From positions 248,001 to 312,000 of the forward strand of contig NZ_BBVD01000004.1 of the NCBI RefSeq assembly GCF_000964545.1: 64,000 nucleotides of DNA. Direction: 5' to 3'. Shown here one piece after another: positions 9,277 to 17,443 of the stretch (positions are counted from its first letter, which is position 1; every line of letters begins with the position of its first letter). The position numbers and the translations under genes were made by a program. The notes beneath the pieces are model-generated. The model did not search any database. It was not told where the DNA came from and saw only the letters and a program-made list of their open reading frames with translations. The stretch comes from Comamonas thiooxydans. GTDB taxonomy: Bacteria > Pseudomonadota > Gammaproteobacteria > Burkholderiales > Burkholderiaceae_C.

Positions 9277-9350
9277 AAGCGCAAGCACTTATTCAAAAAG
9301 AATAGCTACTTGCGCTTATCAATAAAGGGCCAGAGGCCAATTTCACTCAA
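9277..9350. repeat. Dispersed ~45-bp family repeat with an attached inverted half-copy
   Basis: The core at 9301-9350 reads AATAGCTACTTGCGCTT, spacer, then AGAGGCCAATTT. The preceding bases 9277-9300 contain the inverse (AAGCGCAAG pairing with CTTGCGCTT at 9309-9317, plus TATTC pairing with GAATA), giving a hairpin of about 41 bases. It lies between the divergently placed start of htpG and the 3' end of the pseudouridine synthase gene. Confidence 0.65.
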
Positions 9351-9368
9351 AATTCGACACACCCCACA

Positions 9369-9475
9369 ACCGGAGACAGCGAGCAAGGGCCTGGGCGGCC
9401 CCGCCGCCCCGCAGCGAGGCTGTCGTCCCCCTCCCGAAGAGAGAGGGGGGAAGGCGCGAAGCGCCTCAGGGGGTG
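9369..9475 (-). repeat. Dispersed 3'-end repeat (~100 bp), copy after the pseudouridine synthase gene
   Basis: Read on the minus strand it begins two bases after the stop codon with CCCCCTGAGGCGCTTCGCGC, followed by a C-tract/G-tract pair, ACGACAGCCTCGCTGC, a GGCGGC-rich block and CTTGCTCGCTGTCTC. Copies with the same order and orientation relative to the preceding gene occur at 17247, 18752, 19803 and 33738. GGCGC-TTCG-CGCC can form a UUCG-capped hairpin. Confidence 0.75.
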
Positions 9476-11446
9476 TCAGAAGTTTTCATGCGCAGCCAGA
9501 TAGCGCCATTGGCCAGTGGGCAGATTGCCCAGGGTCACGCCGCCGATGCGGATGCGCTTGAGGCCCACGACCTTGAGGCCGACCTGCTCGCACATGCGGC
9601 GAATCTGGCGCTTCTTGCCTTCGGTCAGCACAAAGCGCAGCTGCTCGGGGTTCTGCCAGTCCACCTGGGCCGGCTTGAGCGGCTGCTCGTCCAGCGACAG
9701 GCCGTGACGCAGCAGAGCCAGCTTTTCCTCTGGGAAGACGGACTGCACATCCACGTCGCGATCGCCGAAGGTCACTCGCACCAGGTATTCCTTGTCGACT
9801 TCCGAGTCCTCGCCAATGATCTGGCGCGCCACGCGGCCGTCCTGCGTCAGCACCAGCAGACCCACGGAGTCGATGTCCAGACGACCGCAGGGAGCCAGGC
9901 CCTTGAGCTGGCTGAAGTTGAAGCGCGTCTTGCTGCGGTCTTCGTTCCAGCGGTTCTCGTTGGTGATCAGCACCACGGCGGGCTCATGGCCGTCCTCGGC
10001 CTGACCGCTGACATAGCCCATGGGCTTGTTCAGCAGGATGGTGACCTGCTGGTCCTGGCGTTCCTGAGCCTTCTGGTCGATCTCGATCCTGTCGCCGGGC
10101 ACCACGTTCTGACCCATGGTTGCGACTTCGCCATTGACCGTGACCCAGCCGTTTTCCACCCACTCATCGGCTTCGCGACGCGAGCACATGCCCATGTCGG
10201 CAATTCGCTTGTTGATGCGAATGGCACCGGGACGGTCGTCCTGGCGCGCTTCGGCTTCGGGAGCACGCTTGACGGGAATCGCACGGTCCGAGCCATCGGC
10301 TGCGGGGCGATAGGTGCGAATACCGGTGGTGGGGCGACGGGTCGCCTCCGACACAAACGAGCCGGGGATATGGCGCTTTTCAGGCTCGCTACCGCGCTCG
10401 TCGCGGCGTTCACCACGGCGCTCGTCGTTGCGGCGGTCATCACCGCGACGGGCATCCCCGCGGCGGTCGTCACGATCAAAGGAGCGGCCTTCGGGACGGT
10501 CACCGTAGCCACGGTTCTGCGGACGATCACCAAAGTCGCGGCCTTGCGGGCGATCGCCACCACGGCGCTCGCCATCACGGGGCTGGTATTCACGGCGTTC
10601 GCCACCTTCGGAGCGGTCTGGGCGACCATAACCACGGCTTTGCGGACGGTCACCAAAGTCACGACCTTGAGGACGCTCATCGCGGCGGCCTTCAAAGCGA
10701 TCACCGCCACGACGTTCGCCGTCGCGTGGACGGAATTCACGGCGCTCGCCACCTTCGGAGCGCTCAAAACGGCCCTGGTCGGGACGGCCAAAACCGGACG
10801 AACGTGGACGGTCACCAAAGTCACGGCCGCCTTGCGGGCGGTCATCACGGCGGTCGTCACGGGGGCGGAATTCACGGCGCTCGCCACCTTCGGAACGCTC
10901 GAAGCGGCCCTGGTCGGGGCGACCAAAACCGGACGAACGTGGACGGTCACCAAAGTCACGGCCGCCTTGAGGGCGGTCATCACGGCGGTCGTCACGGGGA
11001 CGGAACTCGCGGCGCTCGCCACCGCGATCACCATCACGCGACTCGCCATAGGGGCGAAAACCACGGTCACCGCCGCCAAAGCGGCGCTCGCCGCCTTCAT
11101 CGCGATCGGTGCGGGGGCGGCGCTCATCGCGCTGCGAGAAGCCGCCGCGACGTTCACCGTCGTCACGAGCAGGGCGGCCGCCATCGGGACGACCAAAGCC
11201 TGAAGCGCGGGGGCGCTCGTCGCGCTCACGCTGAGGGCGGGCGCCACGTTCGCCACGCGGGCCTTCACCACGCGGGCCGCGATCGGTACCGCCAGCGGGC
11301 CTGGAGCCACGGGCTGCCGCAGGCTTTTCGGCCTTGGCTGGCTTGGCCGGTGCACGCAAAACAGGGCGCGCCGACGAGGAATCAGAGGGCGCGGAGGATT
11401 TGCCAGCACCAGGGGCGCCGGACTCTTTAGGAGGTTTGACTGACAT
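9476..11446 (-). CDS. 23S rRNA pseudouridine synthase, RsuA/RluB/RluF family, with long Arg/Gly/Asp-rich N-terminal region
   Basis: The 656-residue protein has two parts. Roughly the first 400 residues are low-complexity and rich in Arg, Gly, Asp, Glu and Pro with many GRDFGDRP-type units, including two tandem, almost identical 45-residue repeats. From about residue 408 comes an S4 RNA-binding domain (RINKRIADMGMCSRREADEW) and then the pseudouridine synthase domain with the catalytic-Asp motif GRLDIDS near residue 520 and the C-terminal EGKKRQIRRMCEQVG. The C-terminal part resembles RluF most. The target is probably a uridine in 23S rRNA; the tail probably adds RNA binding. A 576-residue antisense frame here is a GC-composition shadow. 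Confidence 0.88.
   Translation of the reverse strand: MSVKPPKESGAPGAGKSSAPSDSSSARPVLRAPAKPAKAEKPAAARGSRPAGGTDRGPRGEGPRGERGARPQRERDERPRASGFGRPDGGRPARDDGERRGGFSQRDERRPRTDRDEGGERRFGGGDRGFRPYGESRDGDRGGERREFRPRDDRRDDRPQGGRDFGDRPRSSGFGRPDQGRFERSEGGERREFRPRDDRRDDRPQGGRDFGDRPRSSGFGRPDQGRFERSEGGERREFRPRDGERRGGDRFEGRRDERPQGRDFGDRPQSRGYGRPDRSEGGERREYQPRDGERRGGDRPQGRDFGDRPQNRGYGDRPEGRSFDRDDRRGDARRGDDRRNDERRGERRDERGSEPEKRHIPGSFVSEATRRPTTGIRTYRPAADGSDRAIPVKRAPEAEARQDDRPGAIRINKRIADMGMCSRREADEWVENGWVTVNGEVATMGQNVVPGDRIEIDQKAQERQDQQVTILLNKPMGYVSGQAEDGHEPAVVLITNENRWNEDRSKTRFNFSQLKGLAPCGRLDIDSVGLLVLTQDGRVARQIIGEDSEVDKEYLVRVTFGDRDVDVQSVFPEEKLALLRHGLSLDEQPLKPAQVDWQNPEQLRFVLTEGKKRQIRRMCEQVGLKVVGLKRIRIGGVTLGNLPTGQWRYLAAHENF
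10733..11002 (-). repeat. Tandem 135-bp repeat within the pseudouridine synthase gene
   Basis: Two copies with a period of exactly 135 bp (10733-10867 and 10868-11002), differing at a few positions, encode two 45-residue units each containing FRPRDDRRDDRPQGGRDFGD and SSGFGRPDQGRFERSEGGER. The unit is a whole number of codons, so copy-number change would keep the frame. Confidence 0.85.
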
Positions 11447-11530
11447 TTGGGCGTAATTGTCTCGCGACGCGCGGGCGCGAGGCGAGAGTTATCCACAATT
11501 CCAGCGCGGAGCTAGGTTATAGGACGTCCC

Positions 11531-12262
11531 TCAGGCAAGCGCCTTGCGCGACGCACAGAACTCACCATGCCGCAGCGCTTCCAGGTCCAGTACGCGCAGG
11601 CCGCCATACTCAATCTGGATCACGCGCTCGCGCTGCAGCACAGACAAGGCCTCGTTCACACGCTGACGTGACAGGCCGACCAGATTGGCCAGCTCCTGCT
11701 GGGTGATGCGCAGAATCTGCCCCACGCCGGGATAGAGCAAGGGGTTGAACAAGGCGGCCAGAGTACGCGCCACGCGCAGATCGGGGTTGCTCATGCGGTC
11801 GATCTCACGCGCCGCGATGAACTGGCCCAGGCGCTCGTTGAGCTGGTTCATCACAAAACGATTGAAGCCTATGGAGTGATCAAGCAGCCAGTGGAACATG
11901 TCTATGGGCAGGCCACCCACAACCGTCTTGCGGATGGCCTGCACGTTGTAGCGATAGGGCTCGCGCTTGATGACCGTTCCCTCCCCAAACCAGCCGCCGG
12001 GAGGCAGGCCGGCCAGCGTCATGCTGACTCCGTCGGCGCTTTCGGTGTTCATCTTGAGCAGGCCGTCGACCACGCCAAACCAGTAGGTAGGCGGGCGACC
12101 AGTGCGGCAGACATAGTCGCCCGGCTCGGCATCGCCGACGAGCAGCACGCGTGCCACGTTTTCACGCTCCATGGGCAACAGAACGGGCCACCAGGGAATG
12201 CCATCGAGTTCTGAGCTCAAAGGCTTGCGCCGCCTTTGATGCAGGGACAGTTCTTGACTCAT
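11531..12262 (-). CDS. Crp/Fnr family transcriptional regulator
   Basis: The 243-residue product has a cyclic-nucleotide-binding-like beta-barrel (LLVGDAEPGDYVCRTGRPPTYWFGVVDGLLK, GGWFGEGTVIKREPYRYNVQAI) and a C-terminal Crp-type winged helix (ITQQELANLVGLSRQRVNEALSVL). There is no N-terminal Fnr-type cysteine cluster and no RNA-evident cAMP pocket, so the effector is unknown. Starts at 12274 (ATG) and 12280 (TTG) are alternatives. It is divergent from the acyl-CoA ligase/liv cluster with a 226-bp gap, so control of that cluster is plausible but inferred. Confidence 0.85.
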   Translation of the reverse strand: MSQELSLHQRRRKPLSSELDGIPWWPVLLPMERENVARVLLVGDAEPGDYVCRTGRPPTYWFGVVDGLLKMNTESADGVSMTLAGLPPGGWFGEGTVIKREPYRYNVQAIRKTVVGGLPIDMFHWLLDHSIGFNRFVMNQLNERLGQFIAAREIDRMSNPDLRVARTLAALFNPLLYPGVGQILRITQQELANLVGLSRQRVNEALSVLQRERVIQIEYGGLRVLDLEALRHGEFCASRKALA

Positions 12263-12488
12263 GCCCAGAAGCATTGCCAAAGCCGCGCTGGCGCAACAGC
12301 GGGATTTCCACGAGGCAGCAAATGCGCCATTTTCAGCAGCATTTGTTACAGCGGATTTTCACTATGCAGGCTTTCCCTCAAATTGTCGTCAAACAGACAT
12401 CCTGACGTCAAAGTCACTCATAGCATGTCTGCAAGACTTTCGTGAAGGGTAGCCGCGGCGGCTCCAACCCCAACCAAGAGGATCAGGC

Positions 12489-14426
12489 ATGACAACCACG
12501 TTCCCGCAACTGCTGCTCAAGCACGCGACAGAACGCCCCGATGCGCCCGCCCTGCGCGAAAAGGAGTATGGCATCTGGCAAACCTGGAGCTGGCGCGAAG
12601 CCGCACAGACCGTACGCCACATGGCCTGCGGCCTGCGCGCGCTGGGGCTTGAAAGTGGCCAGAACCTGGCGTTCATCAGCGATAACCGGCCTCATGTCTA
12701 CATGGGCTTTCTGGCCGTTCAGGCCTGTGGCGCAGTGCCCATTCCGCTGTACCAGGATGCCGTGGCCGCCGAGATGCGCTTTGTGATGGAGGACGCGGAG
12801 ATCGCGTTCGCCTTTGCCGAGAACCAGGAACAGGTGGACAAGTTGCTGGAAGTACGCGAGAGCGTGCCAAGCATTCGCCACATCATCTATGACGACCCGC
12901 GCGGCCTGCGCAAATATGACCAACCCGGACTCATCAGCACCGATGAGCTGCTGGCCAAGGGCAAGGAATGGGATGCACGGCACGCAGGAGCCTATGAGGC
13001 CATGCTCCAGGCCGTCTCGCCCGACGATGTCTCGGTCATCCTCTACACCTCGGGCACCACGGGCAAGCCCAAGGGGGTGTGCCAGACCCACGCCAGCTTT
13101 GGCGAATCTGCCCGCGGCGGCGTGCAGACCGATGGCCTGAATGCTTCGGACAATGTGATCTGCTATCTGCCGCCGGCCTGGGTGGGAGACCATCTGTTCT
13201 CGTTTGCGCAATGGCTGGTGGCGGGCTTCACCATCAACTGCCCGGAATCCGCCTCGACCATCGCCATCGACCTGCGCGAGATCGGACCCAGCTACTACTT
13301 TGCTCCGCCGCGCATATTCGAGGGCATGCTGACCTCGGTTTCCATTCGCATGGAAGATGCCTCGCCGCTCAAGCAATGGATGTATGCCAAGGCCATGGAG
13401 GTGGCACGTCGCGTAGGCTCGGACATTCTGGACGGCAAGAACGTCAGTGCCATGGATCGCCTCAAATACCAGTTGGGCAGCTTGTTCATCTACGAACCGC
13501 TGCGCAATGCTCTGGGCCTTTCGCGCATCCGCGTGGCCTATACGGCAGGCGCTGCCATCGGCCCCGAGCTGTTTCGCTTCTTCCGCTCCATCGGAATCAA
13601 CCTCAAGCAGCTCTACGGTCAAACCGAAACCTGTGCCTATGTCTGCCTGCAGCGCGACCGCCAGGTGGAACTCTCCAGCGTGGGCCAGGCGGCTCCGGGC
13701 ATCGAGCTCAAGATTGCCGACAACGGCGAGGTGCTGGTCAAGGGTGTGTCCGTGCTCAAGGAGTACTACAAGCGCCCCGACGCCACCGCAGAGGTGATCG
13801 ACGCCAGCGGCTACTTCCATACCGGCGATGCCGGCGTGATCGATGCCAACGGTCAGCTGCGCATCATCGACCGCGCCAAGGATGTGGGCAAGACCAGCCG
13901 CGGCGCCATGTTCGCGCCCAACTACATAGAGAACAAGCTCAAGTTCTTCCCGCATATCAAGGAAGCCGTTTGCTTCGGCCATGGCAAGGACGAGGTCTGC
14001 GCCTTCATCAACATCGACTACGAGGCCGTGGGCAACTGGGCCGAGCGCCAGGGTCTGCCCTACGGCGGCTATGTGGACCTGGCCAGCAAGGCCAAGGTGC
14101 TGGAGCTGGTGGCCGACTGCATAGACAAGGTCAACGCCGACTTGGCCAGCGAGCCCGGCATGGCCGACACCCAGGTGGCGCGCTTTCTGGTACTGCACAA
14201 GGAGCTGGACCCCGATGACGACGAGCTGACCCGCACCCGCAAGGTGCGCCGCAACTTCATCGCCGACAAGTACGGCGTGCTGGTGGAGGCGCTCTACACC
14301 GGCAAGCAGCAGCAGTTCATCGAGACCCTGGTGAAGTTCGAGGACGGCCGCACGGGCAGCGTCAGCGCCACGCTGACCATCGTCGAAGCCAAGCTCCACC
14401 CGGCTTCGGCCAAGGCTGCCGCCTGA
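12489..14426 (+). CDS. AMP-dependent acyl-CoA synthetase (long-chain FadD15-like)
   Basis: The 645-residue protein is an ANL-superfamily adenylate-forming ligase that joins a carboxylic acid to CoA with ATP. Visible motifs are the P-loop LYTSGTTGKPKGV (residues 185-197), LYGQTETCAYV, and YFHTGDAGVIDANGQLRIIDR; C-terminal KVRRNFIADKYG follows. A good ribosome site (AAGAGGATCAGGC) precedes ATG 12489. It is the first gene of a cluster with a complete branched-chain-type ABC transporter 11 bp downstream, implying import of an acid followed by CoA activation. Similar ligase-liv clusters occur near aromatic acid genes in betaproteobacteria; the actual substrate is not shown by the sequence. Confidence 0.85.
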   Translation: MTTTFPQLLLKHATERPDAPALREKEYGIWQTWSWREAAQTVRHMACGLRALGLESGQNLAFISDNRPHVYMGFLAVQACGAVPIPLYQDAVAAEMRFVMEDAEIAFAFAENQEQVDKLLEVRESVPSIRHIIYDDPRGLRKYDQPGLISTDELLAKGKEWDARHAGAYEAMLQAVSPDDVSVILYTSGTTGKPKGVCQTHASFGESARGGVQTDGLNASDNVICYLPPAWVGDHLFSFAQWLVAGFTINCPESASTIAIDLREIGPSYYFAPPRIFEGMLTSVSIRMEDASPLKQWMYAKAMEVARRVGSDILDGKNVSAMDRLKYQLGSLFIYEPLRNALGLSRIRVAYTAGAAIGPELFRFFRSIGINLKQLYGQTETCAYVCLQRDRQVELSSVGQAAPGIELKIADNGEVLVKGVSVLKEYYKRPDATAEVIDASGYFHTGDAGVIDANGQLRIIDRAKDVGKTSRGAMFAPNYIENKLKFFPHIKEAVCFGHGKDEVCAFINIDYEAVGNWAERQGLPYGGYVDLASKAKVLELVADCIDKVNADLASEPGMADTQVARFLVLHKELDPDDDELTRTRKVRRNFIADKYGVLVEALYTGKQQQFIETLVKFEDGRTGSVSATLTIVEAKLHPASAKAAA

Positions 14427-14437
14427 GAGGAATTTTC

Positions 14438-15223
14438 ATGAATACAAGAACCAGCGGCGAAGTGATTCTGGACATCAAGAACATCAGTCTGCGTTTCGGC
14501 GGCGTCAAGGCATTGACCGATATCTCGTTCAATGTCAAAGAGCACGAAATCCGCTCCATCATCGGCCCCAACGGTGCTGGCAAGAGCTCCATGCTCAACT
14601 GCATCAACGGCGTCTATACACCGTCCGAAGGCTCCATCACCTTTCGCGGCCAGACCTTCAGTCATATGAACAGCCGCCAGGTGGCCGAGATGGGTGTCGC
14701 ACGCACCTTCCAGAACCTGGCGCTGTTCAAGGGCATGAGCGTGATCGACAACATCATGACCGGCCGCAACCTCAAGATCAGGAGCAACATCCTCATGCAG
14801 GCCCTGCGCATCGGCCCCGCGCAACGCGAGGAAATGCAGCACCGCGAGTTCGTCGAGCACATCATCGACTTTCTCGAAATCCAGGCCTATCGCAAGACTC
14901 CCGTGGGTCAGCTTCCCTATGGCCTGCAAAAGCGCGTGGACCTGGGCCGAGCCCTGGCCATGGAGCCTCAGGTTCTGCTGCTGGACGAGCCCATGGCCGG
15001 CATGAACGTGGAAGAAAAGCAGGACATGTGCCGCTTCATCCTCGATGTGAACGAGGAGTTCGGCACCACCATCGTGCTCATCGAACACGATATGGGCGTG
15101 GTCATGGACATTTCGGACCGTGTCGTGGTGCTGGACTATGGCAAGAAGATCGGCGACGGCGCTCCCGATGAAGTACGCAACAACGAAGACGTGATCCGCG
15201 CCTATCTGGGCGCAGGCCACTGA
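14438..15223 (+). CDS. livG: Branched-chain-type ABC transporter ATP-binding protein LivG
   Basis: The 261-residue cytoplasmic ATPase has Walker A GPNGAGKSS, the LivG-specific region VARTFQNLALFKGMSV, a signature-like QLPYGLQKRVDLGRAL, and Walker B LLLDEPMAGMN. GAGAGGAATTTTC upstream of the ATG gives a ribosome site. It is 11 bp after the ligase and 10 bp before livH, so the genes are one transcript. The signature LPYGLQKR replaces the usual LSGGQ-type sequence, which is common in this subfamily. Confidence 0.9.
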   Translation: MNTRTSGEVILDIKNISLRFGGVKALTDISFNVKEHEIRSIIGPNGAGKSSMLNCINGVYTPSEGSITFRGQTFSHMNSRQVAEMGVARTFQNLALFKGMSVIDNIMTGRNLKIRSNILMQALRIGPAQREEMQHREFVEHIIDFLEIQAYRKTPVGQLPYGLQKRVDLGRALAMEPQVLLLDEPMAGMNVEEKQDMCRFILDVNEEFGTTIVLIEHDMGVVMDISDRVVVLDYGKKIGDGAPDEVRNNEDVIRAYLGAGH

Positions 15224-15233
15224 AGGAGCAGTC

Positions 15234-16163
15234 ATGGGATTTTTCTTAGAGACATTGTTCGGCGGCCTCATGGTGGGCACGCTGTATGCACTGATCGCCA
15301 TCGGCTTCGTGCTGATCTTCAAGGCCTCCGGCGTCTTCAACTTTGCGCAAGGCGCCATGGTGCTGTTTTCAGCCCTGGCCATGGCGCGTTTTTCGCAATG
15401 GATTCCCGGCTGGCTGGGCCTGGAGCCGGGGCTGATCGGCAACCTGCTGGCCATCGCCGTCACCCTGGCGCTGATGGTGGGCGTGGCCTGGGTGATCGAA
15501 CGTCTGGCCCTGCGCCATCTGGTCAATCAGGAGCCCATCACCTTGCTGATGGCCACGCTGGGCATTGCCTATTTGCTCGATGGCCTCGGCCCCATGGTCT
15601 TTGGCAGCGAGGTCTACAAGATTGACGTGGGCATGCCCAAGGATCCTGTCTTCATCATGGACAGCCTGTTTCAGGGCGGCGTGATGATCAGCCTGGAAGA
15701 CCTGTATGCGGCCTGCATCGCAGCCATCCTGGTGATCTGCCTGAGCCTTTTCTTTCAGAAGACCAAAACCGGACGCGCGCTGCGTGCCGTGGCCGACGAC
15801 CACCAGGCCGCCCAGTCCATCGGCATTCCGCTGTCGCGCATCTGGGTCATCGTCTGGTCGGTGGCCGGCGGCGTGGCTCTGGTCGTCGGCATCATCTGGG
15901 GCAGCAAGCTGGGCGTTCAGTACTCGCTGTCGCTGGTGGCCCTGAAGGCCCTGCCCGTGGTGATTCTGGGCGGCCTGACATCACTGCCCGGCGCCATCAT
16001 CGGCGGCCTGATCATCGGCGTGGGAGAGAAGCTCTCCGAGGTCTACATCGGCCCCATGGTGGGCGGCGGCATCGAGACCTGGTTTGCCTATGGTCTGGCC
16101 CTTTGCTTCCTGCTGGTACGACCCCAAGGTCTGTTCGGCGACAAGATCATTGACCGCGTCTGA
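15234..16163 (+). CDS. livH: Branched-chain-type ABC transporter permease LivH
   Basis: The 309-residue inner-membrane permease starts with LFGGLMVGTLYALIAIGFVLI and carries KTKTGRALRAVADDHQAAQSIGI, the cytoplasmic coupling loop that contacts the ATPase. It ends with QGLFGDKIIDRV. Around eight membrane segments are predicted. It sits between livG and livM with short spacers. Confidence 0.9.
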   Translation: MGFFLETLFGGLMVGTLYALIAIGFVLIFKASGVFNFAQGAMVLFSALAMARFSQWIPGWLGLEPGLIGNLLAIAVTLALMVGVAWVIERLALRHLVNQEPITLLMATLGIAYLLDGLGPMVFGSEVYKIDVGMPKDPVFIMDSLFQGGVMISLEDLYAACIAAILVICLSLFFQKTKTGRALRAVADDHQAAQSIGIPLSRIWVIVWSVAGGVALVVGIIWGSKLGVQYSLSLVALKALPVVILGGLTSLPGAIIGGLIIGVGEKLSEVYIGPMVGGGIETWFAYGLALCFLLVRPQGLFGDKIIDRV

Positions 16164-16180
16164 ACAGGGAGAACAAGAAT

Positions 16181-17245
16181 ATGTTTTATCGTGAAAACGG
16201 CCAGTTCAAGACCAGCTACGCGGCAGACCAGCAGATCTTCGGCGTCGCGCAGGACCGCTGGGTCATCCTGCTGGTGCTGGCCTTTGCCTTCCTGGCCATT
16301 CCCTTCATTGCCAGCGACTACACCTTTCAGGCGATTCTGATTCCTTTCGTCATCATGTCGCTGGCGGCGCTGGGACTCAATATCCTCGTCGGCTACTGCG
16401 GCCAGATTTCGCTGGGCACGGCCGCCTTCATGGCCGTGGGTGCCTATGCGGCCTACAACCTGCAGGCCCGCATTGAAGGCATGCCTTTGCTGGTGGCACT
16501 TCTGGGCGGTGGCGTGGTGGCCATGGCGTTCGGCGTGGTGTTCGGTCTGCCCAGCCTGCGCATTCGCGGCCTGTATCTGGCCGTGGCCACGCTGGCCGCC
16601 CAGTTCTTTGTGGACTGGCTGGCGACCCGCGCGGCCTGGGTGACGAACAACTCCTCATCCGGCTCCGTCAGCGCCAAGCCACTGGCCATTCTGGGCTGGG
16701 CCATCGACACGCCCATGGAAAAGTACCTGCTCTGCCTGGCCATCCTGTGTCTGCTCGGACTGGCCGCCAAGAATTTGGTGCGCAGCTCGGTAGGTCGTGA
16801 ATGGATGGCCATGCGCGACATGGACGTGGCAGCTGCAGTGATCGGCATCCGCCCCACCTACGCCAAGCTGTCGGCCTTTGCGGTCAGCAGCTTCATCGTC
16901 GGCGTGGCCGGTGCGCTCTGGGGCTTTGTCCACCTGGGCGCCTGGGAACCCGCAGCCTTCAGCCTGGACCGCTCTCTGCAGTTGCTGTTCATGATCATCA
17001 TCGGCGGCCTGGGCTCGGTCGTGGGCAGCATCTTCGGCGCCGCCTTCTTCGTGCTGCTGCCGCTGCTGCTCAACCAGGTGCCCCACTGGCTGGGCCTGCC
17101 GCTGTCCACAGCCACGGCGACCTATCTCGAGCACATGATTTTTGGTGCGCTCATCGTGTTCTTCCTGATTGTGGAACCCCACGGATTGGCCAAGCTCTGG
17201 GCCACGGCCCGTCAGAAGCTGCGCGTCTGGCCGTTTCCGCATTGA
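16181..17245 (+). CDS. livM: Branched-chain-type ABC transporter permease LivM
   Basis: The 354-residue permease shows the LivM signature LNILVGYCGQISLGTAAFM and a coupling loop GREWMAMRDMDVAAAVIGI. Eight to ten membrane segments are predicted, after a hydrophilic N-terminal stretch of about 30 residues. AGGGAGAACAAGAAT precedes the ATG. The gene is followed directly by a copy of the 3'-end repeat before livK, which may uncouple expression of the transporter from that of its binding protein. Confidence 0.9.
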   Translation: MFYRENGQFKTSYAADQQIFGVAQDRWVILLVLAFAFLAIPFIASDYTFQAILIPFVIMSLAALGLNILVGYCGQISLGTAAFMAVGAYAAYNLQARIEGMPLLVALLGGGVVAMAFGVVFGLPSLRIRGLYLAVATLAAQFFVDWLATRAAWVTNNSSSGSVSAKPLAILGWAIDTPMEKYLLCLAILCLLGLAAKNLVRSSVGREWMAMRDMDVAAAVIGIRPTYAKLSAFAVSSFIVGVAGALWGFVHLGAWEPAAFSLDRSLQLLFMIIIGGLGSVVGSIFGAAFFVLLPLLLNQVPHWLGLPLSTATATYLEHMIFGALIVFFLIVEPHGLAKLWATARQKLRVWPFPH

Positions 17246-17246
17246 T

Positions 17247-17346
17247 GACTCCCCTTGTGCCGCTGACGCGGCTTCTCCCAAGGGGGACGGCACCTTCGCC
17301 GGGGCGGCCCCGCCGCGAGGCGGCTCTTGCTCGGTGCCCTTGAATT
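17247..17346 (+). repeat. Dispersed 3'-end repeat, diverged copy after livM
   Basis: Begins right after the livM stop. It has a C-tract/G-tract pair (CTCCC...GGGGGACGGCACC), a GGCGGCCCCGCCGC block and ends CTTGCTCGGTGCCCT. Same orientation to its gene as the other copies. Confidence 0.65.
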
Positions 17347-17443
17347 GCTGAGTGCTTGATTGAGAGATAGCTGATTTATTTACAAGACACCGCAGAGTGC
17401 CTGCAACCGGGACAGCGTCCCATACAACCCAAGGAGACAGTCG

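Noticed and set aside
9473..11203. 576-codon plus-strand frame opposite the pseudouridine synthase
   Set aside because: It is the complement of the Arg/Gly-rich tail; composition is Thr/Ala/Val repeats with no start context, and the minus strand has recognised domains.
12379..12410. Repeated CGTCAAA and TGACGTCA as a Crp/Fnr site between the regulator and the ligase
   Set aside because: Does not match the Fnr (TTGAT-N4-ATCAA) or Crp consensus well enough; kept only as a note that the gap has repeats.
12483..14399. 638-codon minus-strand frame opposite the acyl-CoA ligase
   Set aside because: GC-rich codon use leaves antisense frames open; no recognisable domain and the plus strand is a clear ANL ligase.
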